A program made the position numbers and the translations under genes. A DNA stretch of 64,000 nucleotides, taken from assembly GCF_910592395.1 (NCBI RefSeq), contig NC_088324.1, positions 13,232,953 to 13,296,952 on the forward strand, written 5' to 3'. The stretch comes from Lineus longissimus. Its lineage: Eukaryota > Nemertea > Pilidiophora > Heteronemertea > Lineidae. Below are positions 35,701-46,200 of the stretch, one piece after another (position 1 is the first letter of the stretch; each line of letters starts with the position of its first letter). The notes under the pieces are model-generated. The model saw only the letters and a list, made by a program, of their open reading frames with translations, ran no database searches and was not told where the DNA came from.

Positions 35701-38700
35701 TCATTACTAGTGCGCAATGGACACGTCCATATATGTCCTCTTGTCTGAGGTAGCTTGTCGCGCCAAACCCTCCTTCAGATGCATCTGAAAAATGGTGCAG
35801 CTGGTTATGTACTACAGTGTCCAGATCTTCTGAACGCAGACATCGTGGCACAGAGAAATTTTCAAGCTTTGGTAAATCTTCAAGCCACCTGTTCCACTGC
35901 TGCTGTTGATGTTGGGACATTCCATCATCCCACCCTAACCTTTCTCTGCACAGATCCTGGAATATAGTCCTCGCTTTCAACACGAATGGACTAACCAATC
36001 CTAGAGGGTCATAAACAGAACTCAGGATGCTAAGCACTCCTCGTCTTGTCATGGGGCGATCTTGTGTGGTAATACACGGTCTGAAGGTATCCTGTTCTAC
36101 ATCCCAAACCATTCCCAAAGCTCGTTCAGTGGGTAGACCATCGCTGTCTAAATCTAGGTCCTTCATCCCCATGGCCAAGTCAGAATTTGGAATGGCTTTC
36201 AAGAGAACCCGGCTGTTACTGGCCCATTTGATTACATCCATTCCTCCTCTTTTGAGCATTTCTCGAAGACTGGTTGCCAGTACAATAGCCTCAGGGTCAT
36301 TTACCTTACTTCCAAGGACATCATCTACATACATTGACCTATTTACGGTTTCAGCTGTCTCAGGAGGGAAGTCTGAAGCATTGTCAGCTGCAGTCTTCTT
36401 CAATGCATAGTTTGCAGCACTGGGGCTCCAAACCCCACCAAAGATATGTGTTCGCATTCTATAAATCCTTGGAGCCTTCGTTATATCACCCTCGTCGAAA
36501 TACAGGAAGCGGAGCACATCCCTATGATCCTTTTCAACCCTGACCTGATTAAACATTGCCCGCACATCTGACGTGAACCCTACCTTCTCCTGGCGGAACC
36601 GCAACAGTACTCCAATCAACTTATTGGTCAAGTCAGGACCTTGGAGCACATTTTCATTCAGTGAGGTTCCTCTGTGTTTCGCAGCACAGTCAAACACAAT
36701 TCTGGTTTTCTCTGGCTTCTTTGGGTTCAGTACGGGATGGTGAGGGAGGTACCAGACCATTCCGTCCTTTCTGCTTATTTCTTCATCAGGCACCAATTCT
36801 GCATAACCTTCTTCCAGCAGGGTCTTGAACTCAGTGTTGTACCTCTCATGTAGGGTAGCATCTTTCTGAAACCTTCTTCCTAGGCTTTCCAACCTTTTCT
36901 TCGCCATACTGTAATTGTCCGGTAAATTTGGAGGCCTTTGTTTGAATGGTATGGGCAAAGTATAATGTCCATCCTGTAACACGGCTGTCCTATCCCAAAG
37001 GTCAACCACCTTTCTATCATCCATGGATAGACCAGTTCCATCACCTAGATTGTCGAGCTTCCAAAATCGCTCGACCTGCTGCTGTAGACTTGTGTCATTG
37101 TTGATAAAGTGACAGCTGTGCCGCTCATCAGTCCTTCCATTCTCTCCAAATGGTCCATTTAGGGTCCATCCCAGGGCTGTCCTTACAGCGTACGGTACTC
37201 TTCGGGGATCGTCATCGTGACTCTTGACCTCCAGTGGGACCAAAGCCTCCGGCACGTCCTGTCCTATAAGTAGGTCTACCTTGTCAGTGTCTACCGTCAG
37301 AATATCAAGTCCTTGTAAATGAGGCCAGTCATTTAAGTCGGACGGTTTTATGTCATTAGGCCTAACGTTGAGATTAGACTTGGAGAAAACATGAGGAAGA
37401 GTAATAACCTCCTTACCATCGAGGTCAGCCACTTCCAATCCATAAATCGTGGTCTCAAATCGACTGTCTTTCCTCTCTATTGTTGTCAATTCTGTAATTG
37501 CCGTTTTTCCCTTTAGTCCAAGTTTGGTCGCCAGACTTTCCGTGCATAGTGTTGCCGTAGAACAGTTGTCCAACATCGCATAGGTTATGACTTCTTCATT
37601 CCCTCCGATACCCTTGACCTTTACCGGAATGATTGGCGAGGCAATACGGTTGATACCGGCCCCAGTGGACAAAACTGTGGCATTGGACCTTGCAGGTTGC
37701 GGCTTGACATCGGCCTTCTTCTCTTGAACATCGTGCCCGTCTGCACGAGACTTGGGTGCAGGAGCACCATCCAAATGAAGGAGCGTGTTGTGTTTCTTCC
37801 CACAGCCAGAAACTTTACATGCAGGAGGATTACGACAATTTGATGCAAAATGCGGTCCTTTCAAACAATTCTTGCAGACCTTGTTGTCTCTCACAGTTAC
37901 CCATCTCTCATTTTGCGTCATCTTCTTGAATATTTCACAGGCCGTCACATGATGCGCCTCTTTGCATACCAGGCATTTGGGTACCCTGGGCTTATCACCA
38001 CTTGAACCTTGGTAACCTGTATCCGTCTGGATACTGAACGTTGACCCATGACCAGGTCTTTGCTTGTTGTTCGACTTGTGGTTGGATTCTGTCTTGGATT
38101 CCTTAGCACCACACTTACCAAACACAGGATCATTTTCTTCCTCTGCGGCTTCAGAAATAAGCTGCAGAAGGTCCTTAATGCCTGGGTTTCCTTGACTAGG
38201 CCTATCATCCTTGGTTTTCCGTATCTTCTGGACCACTCTTTTCCATCTATTCTGAAGATACTGTGGCAACCTCTCAACGATCTGCACCAAGTACGAATCG
38301 TTTAAGCGATCCAACTGTTTCATTGCAGTCAAAGTTTCAACACAGTTTTTCAGGTCATCAGCTAGATCTCTTATCGCTTCTGGACCCTTGGCTTGCCTTC
38401 TGTTGACAATCCGGTTAACCCAGGCCTGACTCACCACAAAATCACTGCCAAACCGGTCCTTTAAAAGTTTCCTGGCAAGCTTGTAACCCTCTGTAGGGTC
38501 CTTAACTGCACAACACTCAATTACCTGCCTTGCCTTTCCAGTACAGTAACGGAGAAGCCTACTTAGCTTGACACTATCATCAATGAGGTCACGGTCAACA
38601 GAGTTCTCAAACGCTCTTATAAACAACCAATACCTGAGAGGATCCCCATCGAAGGTCATCAGGTCAACCTTAGGCAACTGCAGTGTATTCAATAACAACC

Positions 38701-41700
38701 TTTGCTGCTGCTGCCCTTGATGCAAAACCTCCATAAGTGCATCCGGAAGTGCACTCACGTGACTTACTGGTACCTCCGTTGCCTGGATACATGTACTTAC
38801 TTCATTGTTTCCTTGAAATGGAGTAGGTCTAAGGAAATTGGTGGTGACACTTTCTGGAGCCATCGGGGTCGGGGTCGACTGGTAATTGGAGATGTTGCCA
38901 TGAACTTGGCCGGGATGAAACGCAGGTTGCCTGGGATTCAATCTAGGGTCGGGAATTAGGCCTACTTGTCCGGGGTCACGCTTTGGCTTGTCCTGTGACT
39001 CATTCCCGGAAACGCCCACCTTCTCATTAGTAGGTGACGTTCTACTTGAGTGAACCATGGAACATGCCCTTTCCTTGGCCCGAGCATGCGCCAATTTTGC
39101 CTTCAGCTCAAGCTCTTCCCGCTGTTGTACCATCTCGAGCTCCTTCTTGGCAAGAGCTTGTCTCTCAGCCAGTAGTGACGCCTCTACTTCATAAACGGCA
39201 CAATTGGCTGCTGCCCGCATCTGGGCCATGGAAACATTGGACCTGTGGCTGCCGCTTCGGGTGCTGCTACGACCTTTGACAGACCTGTGCTCAGAAGCCA
39301 TGGTTGAAATTGAATCATCTGGGCTGACACTAGTATCAAATGAGCTTACATCTGAACCGACACTACTGACCCCCCCTTCTGAGATCCTGTCTTTTAAAGC
39401 CTCAGACCAAGAAGATACCTCTTCTAAGCGTTGACCCATGAAACGCGCAACCCTATCGACATACAACCTCGACTCAGCAATATCTTCTGGACTGTAAAGA
39501 AGACTATGATATGCATTATGGCATGCAAGAAAGTTTGTGAACAGCCTACCTAGTTCTTCGCCTAAATCATTTATCCTTGATAACTGTCCATAAGAATCAA
39601 CACAGTCCAATAATGTCTGAATTTCGTTGCCTTTTCTAGTCAATAGTCCCTTTGCGGTCGACCGTTTCTTCTTTAACACCTTTAGATCCCTTTGGGGCAC
39701 CATGGAAAACGCCATTTTCACAATCTGTGTCGGACAGCCTTGGGCTTGATCAGCTTCAAATCACTAACATATCGAACCTTACGTCGTGAGGTACGTGACC
39801 CATATGGTCGGCCTCTATCCTTGGATAAGGAGTGAGTTCCTTCGAAAGTCGAAAGACCAAAAAAGGTAATTCCATCCAGAATTCCTTTATTGAACAGAAA
39901 ATGTAGTTTCGAATGAGATGTACCAAATATCCTTAAGAATAACTTGAACGAAGTTGTGTCCCGTAAAAAAGAAACACGCCTTTTATTTGCCCCTTTTGAT
40001 CTTTCACTTTACATAACATGACTTTGGAGATTCTTACGATGATGATGATGTCTTCATCTATATAGTGATGGCGGCGGTGGCGGCGGCGGTTCAATCTGTA
40101 AAATTAATCATTCAAATAAGCCTAATGCTAGTGATACTACCTAAAAGATATTAACATGAGAAATATATTGATATAAATCGGGAACCGGAATCAAACTTAC
40201 AAAGCTGGGGACTCTTAAGTTTCTCTGGAATTTAACTTGAAAGTAATACATATAAGTAGCCTTTAAATGTTCATCTTGCTTCCTTGACGGTGTACATCTC
40301 ACTGACTCCAGATGACCCAAAAATCTTCAATGACTTCAACATGAACTTTGTGACAGTATTAATTAACTTTTACGGCTTGACACTCTGGGAACTGCTAAGA
40401 TAAGGCTAAAGTTCAGATAGGCCTACATAAATCAATAGAAAGAGAAACGGTTAGCCAGCATGAAGGATAAGAAATATGTAATATATATATATTGATTTTG
40501 TCTGTAACAGATGCAATATAATATTTCGGGCTTGGTCCCCCGCCCCCCCCCCCCCCCCCCCGACATGACCCTTCCCAGCCCTAGTGTCCTTAATTGAACC
40601 ATCCAAAGATAGGGATCTTAGGCCATAAAGTGGACAAATAAAGCAAGAAGTTATCAAAGGGTAGTCATTCTCATATCTTCAAAGATCACTTGAGGTCCAG
40701 CTTTTCATGTATGTTGATGTTTGGACATATATTCTCTCCTCAAATCCACTTGGGACGCCAATTTGGACCCCCCTGTGGACATGGAAAAATTTTCAATTTT
40801 CCCAATGGCATGTGTTTCAGTATACTCAGTATGATGCTGCCTTCTGCAGGAGCTATCGGCAAACTAAATTTGCAAACTCTATGTGATTCAAAAAGGCCAC
40901 AGAAGTCGGCCAATTTTCATGTTTTCTTAGAATTTACATTAGGAAAAATTGCAATTCACGTGGTATTTTCAACCCATAGGTGGACATGGAAACATTTTCA
41001 CCAATCAACTCAAAATTTGGCCTGCAAATGCCTTGATAGTCATAGAATCACATACGCTATCGGCAACTAGGCTTTAGTTACACAGAAAGCCCTGAGATGT
41101 CTCTCACCTCGATCTGCTATAGAAAACGTATGCTTGGCCCTGGAAGGGAGTTTGGCGCATGCGCAGTTAAAAGGTTGGGAATTGCTGGTAATGCTCTGTG
41201 GAAGAAATCTGGGATCAAACCGGTGACTATGCAGATCTATACAATATGCGGAATCACCAGTCCCCCTTTAATTCTATTCTGAGAGTCAGGTTTTTTTTCA
41301 TTCTTTCCGTCGTAGACAAAATATCGATAGGCGCGGTGAACTGACTACCACTGGCATGGTTTACCAGGATGTTTGATTCGGAAAATTCAGATATCCTCTA
41401 CTTAGCTATTCTAGAGCAAGCAAACTATCGACGTGGTCAGTGTTGGCACCTACCTTTAAGGCAGCGGTTTGGCACGGGGACACGGCGTCCGGTCTCGTGG
41501 TCTATGAGAAAGGGAGCTGTGAAGGTATTGGAAAATGGACAAGAATCAGCAAAACATAAAATCAGTTAGTTCAAATAATGGTCGCGTTATCGTGGATACT
41601 GACCTCATCTACTTTCAGTATAAAATGGGAGTTTACCTCAACTGTAGCTTAGGACAACTTACCTGCCAAAATTGATGGAAATCCGCACGAGCCAAAAATG

Positions 41701-41738
41701 AGTAGAAGCGAAACCGTGAGGAGAAAATCTCTAGACAT
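29711..41738 (-). CDS. Secreted Ig-domain trypsin-like (S1) serine protease
   Basis: Four exons in phase: 41738-41663, 31369-31219, 31030-30861, 30522-29711, giving 402 residues. Exon 1 is a signal peptide (MSRDFLLTVSLLLIFGSCG). Exons 2-3 form one Ig domain: Cys in PVLRC, Trp in VFWRI, and the DSKTYACV Y-x-C motif. Exon 4 is an S1 domain with WVLSASHC (His), YDKDLLLIKL (Asp) and CNGDSGGP (Ser), so the triad is present. Oddities: no R-IVGG activation sequence precedes the domain (ICGQPWDSSNPP, then VPWMAML instead); Glu occupies the position of the trypsin S1-pocket Asp, six before the Ser; and the tail is Asp/Tyr-rich. The link of exon 1 to exon 2 crosses 10.3 kb that hold nested transposons; it rests on matching phase and on exon 1 being a bare signal peptide. 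An extracellular or immune role is inference. Confidence 0.75.
31421..32499. mobile_element. TIR DNA element, copy 1 (empty, 1.08 kb)
   Basis: It begins CATTACCAGCAATCCCCAAC and ends with the inverted copy GTTGGGAATTGCTGGTAATG (one mismatch). It contains two poly-C runs (about 31687-31701 and 31858-31867). A 126-codon frame (31996-32376) is shared with copy 2, but only because the copies are nearly identical; it has no domain. It is a non-autonomous element in intron 1 of the protease gene. The GATGC at 31820-31824 marks the site that is occupied by the retrotransposon in copy 2. Confidence 0.85.
32906..33513 (-). repeat. 3' LTR of the BEL/Pao element
   Basis: 608 bp, matching 39902-40509. 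It contains a GGCGGCGGT-type trinucleotide tract and a TATATATA tract. Confidence 0.9.
33737..39715 (-). CDS. BEL/Pao Gag-Pol polyprotein
   Basis: A single frame of 1992 codons from the ATG at 39715. In order, with rough residues: a Gag-like coiled region (DUF1759 type) to about 550; zinc-knuckle-like Cys/His motifs at about 590-650 (CKNCLKGPHFASNC); an aspartic protease of the Pao type near 718 (MLDNCSTATLC); reverse transcriptase with YVDD near 1130; RNase H-like near 1313 (SDASEGGFGA); an integrase zinc-binding domain at about 1620-1670 (HSG, CLHC); the integrase core with D (DYFGPF), D (SDNGTNF) and E (WERQIR) at about 1700-1810; and a C-terminal DUF5641-type domain. No stop or frameshift breaks it. 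It copies the element's RNA to DNA and integrates it. It shares a frame with no host gene. Confidence 0.93.
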   Translation of the reverse strand: MAFSMVPQRDLKVLKKKRSTAKGLLTRKGNEIQTLLDCVDSYGQLSRINDLGEELGRLFTNFLACHNAYHSLLYSPEDIAESRLYVDRVARFMGQRLEEVSSWSEALKDRISEGGVSSVGSDVSSFDTSVSPDDSISTMASEHRSVKGRSSTRSGSHRSNVSMAQMRAAANCAVYEVEASLLAERQALAKKELEMVQQREELELKAKLAHARAKERACSMVHSSRTSPTNEKVGVSGNESQDKPKRDPGQVGLIPDPRLNPRQPAFHPGQVHGNISNYQSTPTPMAPESVTTNFLRPTPFQGNNEVSTCIQATEVPVSHVSALPDALMEVLHQGQQQQRLLLNTLQLPKVDLMTFDGDPLRYWLFIRAFENSVDRDLIDDSVKLSRLLRYCTGKARQVIECCAVKDPTEGYKLARKLLKDRFGSDFVVSQAWVNRIVNRRQAKGPEAIRDLADDLKNCVETLTAMKQLDRLNDSYLVQIVERLPQYLQNRWKRVVQKIRKTKDDRPSQGNPGIKDLLQLISEAAEEENDPVFGKCGAKESKTESNHKSNNKQRPGHGSTFSIQTDTGYQGSSGDKPRVPKCLVCKEAHHVTACEIFKKMTQNERWVTVRDNKVCKNCLKGPHFASNCRNPPACKVSGCGKKHNTLLHLDGAPAPKSRADGHDVQEKKADVKPQPARSNATVLSTGAGINRIASPIIPVKVKGIGGNEEVITYAMLDNCSTATLCTESLATKLGLKGKTAITELTTIERKDSRFETTIYGLEVADLDGKEVITLPHVFSKSNLNVRPNDIKPSDLNDWPHLQGLDILTVDTDKVDLLIGQDVPEALVPLEVKSHDDDPRRVPYAVRTALGWTLNGPFGENGRTDERHSCHFINNDTSLQQQVERFWKLDNLGDGTGLSMDDRKVVDLWDRTAVLQDGHYTLPIPFKQRPPNLPDNYSMAKKRLESLGRRFQKDATLHERYNTEFKTLLEEGYAELVPDEEISRKDGMVWYLPHHPVLNPKKPEKTRIVFDCAAKHRGTSLNENVLQGPDLTNKLIGVLLRFRQEKVGFTSDVRAMFNQVRVEKDHRDVLRFLYFDEGDITKAPRIYRMRTHIFGGVWSPSAANYALKKTAADNASDFPPETAETVNRSMYVDDVLGSKVNDPEAIVLATSLREMLKRGGMDVIKWASNSRVLLKAIPNSDLAMGMKDLDLDSDGLPTERALGMVWDVEQDTFRPCITTQDRPMTRRGVLSILSSVYDPLGLVSPFVLKARTIFQDLCRERLGWDDGMSQHQQQQWNRWLEDLPKLENFSVPRCLRSEDLDTVVHNQLHHFSDASEGGFGATSYLRQEDIYGRVHCALVMTKAKLTPLKTTTIPRLELTAAVEAVKLDKLLRSELEIPLCESVFWTDSMIVLYYIRNETKRYQTFVANRVAKIHESTVPTQWRHVPTDQNPADDVSRGMTADELIGSGNDRWRNGPEFLKQQETQWPKEPIVIETEGMIEVKPEVKVYATNPTQDGGQQAISTMINHYSCWYRLKKGIAWMLRLKKVLHQKVKNKDIPGQVAMTPPRRGLTVDELLEAEQEVLKFVQKKAFGDIQANFKTCKLKKLNPVLDSDGILRVGGRLENSNLPDETKHQIILPKKHHVVDLIVRYYHNLTGHSGSERVLTEVRQKFWIIKGRLAVRRNNTKCLHCRKRNVKPMIQQMADLPSDRVASPRAAFCHVGLDYFGPFEVKRGRSMVKRYGCIFTCLTTRAIHIEVAENLTTDSFINALQRFVSRRGMPIRIRSDNGTNFVGAQKELKKAIREWNLSRIEEYMRQREITWVFNPPAASHMGGVWERQIRSVRKVLDGIIKQQNLTDDTLHTMMCLVEAIINGRPLTKLSDDPDDLQPITPNHLLLLRPGTCQPPGLFDEADLYRRKWKQVQYLADLFWRRWTKEYLTALQERQKWCHASQNLKPDDLVLIVDDNAHRNSWLLGRVIETYPGKDNLVRSAKIKTHHNELTRPVTKLCLLESSVDI
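39902..40509 (-). repeat. 5' LTR of the BEL/Pao element
   Basis: 608 bp, matching 32906-33513. On the minus strand it is upstream of the polyprotein frame and would carry the element promoter. Confidence 0.9.
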
Positions 41739-42689
41739 TGTCCTGTCTATACGGTCAATAACATAATGATATCTAACTTCCTTAATTCTCCGTGATATTG
41801 GAGTAGGCACATGGAGATAAGGAAAATAAGCATGATTTAAAACCGTGTCAATAGTGAAGACGGATGTCAATACACTTAACTTGTGACCCGGATTTCTCGG
41901 GGTCTCCCTGTTTAACCCCGAACCTATGTTAAGTTAAGGCATGTCAGCTGTATGCAATATAAATGGAAAGTGCATAGCAATAAAGTGAGGTTAGGTCTGA
42001 TATTGTCTCAATTTCTTTTTAGTGCTCCTTCTCCGGAAACCAGACTTCGTGGTCGTTCTTCTCACAGAAATAGAGAACGGATTCTTGGAAAACTTGCGAT
42101 TCTGAGTCAATCGAAACCGATGTAACGTCAGAGATGAATGTTTCATATGAAACAGTTTCCCATGGATTCCGTTTGGAATTGAAGTAATACCTTAATCCGT
42201 CACCATCTGTTACACTCTAAAGCAGTATATGGACGTTCGAACGCAAGTCTCGGTTTCCTCGTGCCCATATCTAAGCTTGTAACCACTGCGCGAATTGGGA
42301 CGGACACTTTTTCTAAGGGGGTGGGAGGGGACATTCAAGACTACCACAGAATAAATCTGTTTTTTTGAGGCATCAATGTCATAATTATATGACCTACAGC
42401 AAAAGTGTCACCGAGGTCTATTTAGATGCGCTCGTGACACCAGTATTTGCCGAGCTCAGGTCAAGTAGCACCATCATGTGACGGCCACTTCAAATTTCCT
42501 CCATTCTTGGGTCAGACTGGTACCTAATCTTTTACACTGAGCCTGGGAAAGATTAATATTACATGTTTATATGATCTCAGCTATGTGTGTACAACCATCC
42601 TGGACCTCATAATCTTATACTCTCAGGGTATATAGTGCGAAAACCTTGATGGTCAGTATGCTGTACAACACCAACATAGCCAGGAATGT
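41739..42689. other. Upstream of the protease gene, intergenic
   Basis: It should contain the protease promoter and 5' UTR. I see no TATA box I would defend and no other gene. Confidence 0.35.
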
Positions 42690-42870
42690 GACCAATTGAA
42701 ACAACATCAAGTCCTAAAAGAGCAAGGGGTCAGATTGAATTTGGAAAGATTACGCAGTGAATCACACTTTGACAGCATTGTCAGGATTCACACAGGAGAA
42801 AAACCATTGAGTTGGACTTGGAAAGAGATTTCTCAGTGAAACACTCTTCAACTGCCTTCTCAGTGATTCC
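42690..42870 (+). pseudogene. Decayed C2H2 zinc-finger fragment
   Basis: The plus strand reads ECDQLKQHQ-like, then IVRIHTGEKPLSW, a classic inter-finger linker, followed by a stop after a degraded finger. It resembles the relics at 20541-20760. Confidence 0.5.
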
Positions 42871-42946
42871 AAATTCCATACCAATACCATCCTCAATGAA
42901 ATGACTGAACAAAGAAGAAACAAGACCTATTATATTGTAAGATTCT

Positions 42947-42952
42947 TTTATT
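42947..42952 (-). promoter_or_regulatory. FIRRM polyadenylation signal (candidate)
   Basis: AATAAA on the minus strand about 255 bases past the stop codon. A second AATAAA lies at 43032-43037. Confidence 0.4.
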
Positions 42953-43205
42953 TACAAAAAGTAACAATATTCTATGTACAATCATCAACCCTGGTAAAAG
43001 TAAAAGTATTCTTCAATATCAAATTCTTCATTTTATTCACGCTGATCAGAAAAAAACAGTGACAAATAATTACTTGTTCTAATTACAGCTGGAAGATGTC
43101 TAAAAAGTGTGCACTGACAAATTCCACAAAAAAGATTTGGTCTCTCTGGCACCAATTAAATAACTTTGCTATGCATCCAAACAATGTTCTGATGTCCACG
43201 TGAAA

Positions 43206-46200
43206 TCATAGCAGACTTGTCAACTGAACCTGAATGGCATTGAGGTCATCAAATACCCAACACGGCAGTGAATTGGCATGATGGAGGTCGGCAAGGTCAC
43301 CAAGGTCTTGCTGAACACGGGAAAGGATCTCACGGCAGCGGTCTTCAACCTGCAATTGGAGGAAAATAGACCTGTAGTTGTTTGCTTGGGAAGTTTCTTA
43401 GAGATGTATGTTCATCTGCTTGTTAAATGTGCCAAATAAGGAGGACTATAGGCAAGAGCTAGAGGGTCGTCTTTGGGTGACTAGTAGGCACAATTAGGAG
43501 CCTGGGGCTTGATTCAGCAATTACAAGCATGCATAGTTTCAATTGGGCTGTCAAAGTGGAAACACCAGTGCCTGTCATTTGACAACATCGTCCTGAATAG
43601 ACACTTATTCTTTGAAACTTGCATTGAAAGATTTCTTACCTCACTGGGATCCTGTTTGGATCGTTTGGCTGGGGGTTCCTGTCTTGGTGACCCAGGGAAT
43701 TCCGTTTTGGTCCTCATACCTGTTGTCCTGTGTTGCGGTGCTAATCTATCACAGATTTTTAACGCTTCATGTTGCATCTTCAGGTAATCTTCTAAAATGA
43801 ATGGCTCTTTTGTTTGGTGAGGAACCTGTAGTTTGAATTCAAAATGTATGGTGTTATGACTCATAACTCAGCTCTGCTGATGAAAGATGAAAAGTACTAT
43901 CTTCACAATGGTGCAAAAAAACGGATATCTTCCTTTACAGGCTTGTCACTTTAATAAAACCATGCAATCAAATGGCAATGAATAACAGTACAGCGAAACC
44001 TCACTTATTGAACACCTCTATCAAGGACACTAGTTTTGTTTCCATTCTAATTGACCTCTCTAATGAGGACACCTCTCTGTTAGGGATCGTACTTGTCAGT
44101 CCAGAGGGAAATGTCAACAGAGAGATTCTACTGTCGTTGTTATCTACCTTATTTAAGTAGTCCACAATCACATCTTTGATTCCCTCCTGAAGCTGGAGAC
44201 ATTCAGGCACGACCCCCTCATGGGGCGTCTCCTCAGCAAACTGACTGAACGCTTCTAACCCGTGCTGCTTCACCATGACGCACGGGTCTGTTAAAACCTG
44301 AGCAAACATTTCTGGCAAGGTGGACAGGATCTGAGACTGCTGGAATGACGGAGGAATATTTTTCTTTCCCAGGGCAGCGAGGAGTTGAGATATTGATAAT
44401 CGTATCGCATCTGCTGTTCCTTGTTTTTGGAGGGAATGGAGGAAGTTTAAAACCTGCAAGAGGAATGATTCAGGTATTAAACAACCATTGTTTTCTTTCA
44501 TCTTCTACACTAACAATCCCTGAACAAAGCTGCCAGTATTTTGAAGCAAAATCTCTTTCTTGATTTGCCCAGAAAACACATCTGTATGATCCTTACATTA
44601 TAGCTTGAAACAAGTCACACTCTCACTGTTTATGTCACAACTTTCGTCTTGTTTGAGTGACTTTGTATATGTATGATAGGTATTTGTTCAGGGGTTTTCC
44701 AAGCAATACTCACCAGAAACAATTCCTCTGTTTGGAGATCTAGCACCATGTGTTGAGTCAAGCCAGTCAGCACAGTAACACAGGACTGTAGAATGGGGAA
44801 CCTGAGCACATCTTCGACCTGCAGAGACTTCCATATCCCGATTGTACGGTTCAAGGCTGAAGCTCGCTGGTTTGGTGGTATGCAGTGCTCGACAACAGAT
44901 GTATTGCTAAAGAGATTTTGGAGACAGCGTAGGCAGCCAAACTGGAAAATAGTTTAAAGGAGTTTTGAGGGTTGCAGAGGACATCAGACACGGACCCTGT
45001 GAAGATTTATGCCAGTATCTGATTTACTTAGAACGGTTTGGTTCACATGATAAAGCCCATCCTAATCTGCATGGGCATTGTCTCGACCTGAAAACCACTT
45101 CGTTCTTAACAGGCTCAGGTACCTCATTACTATATCATGTACAAGTCTCTATTATCATGTCTTTGTTGCAACTGATCCCCAACAAGGTAATCATTTCAAC
45201 AGTAGAACAATCAAAGTTGTAGACAATGGGGCACACAGGCATAAGGAGTAAATGAGCAGAGATCGCAAAGCATCATGTGCATTCAATTCTTCTCACCAAT
45301 TGTTTAGCATCTTTTAACTTTCTAGCTTTGCTTGTGTTCCATTTCTGTGTTTGATCTATGCAGAACTCGATCATCTTTTCCACAGTTGGCTTGAGCAGAT
45401 CTTGGGACAGACTGGAGATTGGTAAAGTAGCCCACAGATGACAGCACTTGGAAATGGGGAACTCGTGCACAAAATCAACCTGGAATCAAGGAAGACTGGT
45501 GAGGAATGAATCCTATAGTTTCTTAGAGGAGTTTGGGTGCAAAGATTCAATTCTCTTCTTGGCCCGGGAGAAGATCTCCAAATAAGGCTACTCCAGTATC
45601 TGACTTGGATGGTGCCTCTTGCTTGCCTTGGCAATGGCACCGGCACAAAGTACAAGGAAAGAGGGTTTTACATCTCATTGAGGCAGTCTTAGTAAAGTGA
45701 CTTGTCTGAGATGACAAAAGATGTGTCTCATCACCCCTCTTACTCATACCTGATGTTCCGGTGCCAAGAACTGGAATATCCTTCTCAGCAACAACAACAA
45801 GTGAAGGTACTGTGGACCTGAGTTGACCTCAAGTTGGAGGAGCAGCTTTCCCAGGGCGATGCAATGGTTTCTGCACAATTCTGCCGTACCATATCTGTAA
45901 GAATATGATTAACATGAATTAAACTGACTGTAATAGAAAGGAGCTTACATCTAGAGAGCAAAAGAAGACCCATTCAGAGGATACTTTGCACTCAAGAAAG
46001 ATAACTGCAATATAAACAGGTCGACAGTAGGTTTGCATATACAGTACATGTACCTAATTAAGGAACTCGTGGAACTCATCTGAGGTCTACTAAAAGGTCA
46101 GACCAGGGTTAGTCATGAAGTAAGCTTGAAATCAGATGGTAATCTCTACTATATTTGATATATATGAACCCAAAACTTTGATGGCTGCGTCAAAATGACA

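Larger units (their letters stand above)
32906..40509 (-). mobile_element. BEL/Pao LTR retrotransposon, intact
   Basis: The element is 7604 bp with two 608-bp LTRs that look identical by eye (TGTAG...AACA on the plus strand). The 5-bp target duplication is GATGC (32901-32905 and 40510-40514). One full-length gag-pol frame runs on the minus strand, so it points the same way as the host protease gene. No env-like frame is visible. I did not find an obvious tRNA primer site next to the 5' LTR. Identical LTRs, a clean target duplication and an intact frame imply a recent insertion. Confidence 0.93.
32501..41193. mobile_element. TIR DNA element, copy 2, split by a BEL/Pao insertion
   Basis: The same element lies head-to-tail with copy 1, separated by one base. 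It runs 32501-32905, is interrupted by the LTR element, and resumes at 40510-41193 ending ATTGCTGGTAATG. Outside the insertion the two copies differ mainly in poly-C length. Confidence 0.85.

Noticed and set aside
33884-39434. Many plus-strand frames of 60-150 codons
   Set aside because: All are antisense to the intact Gag-Pol frame of the BEL/Pao element.
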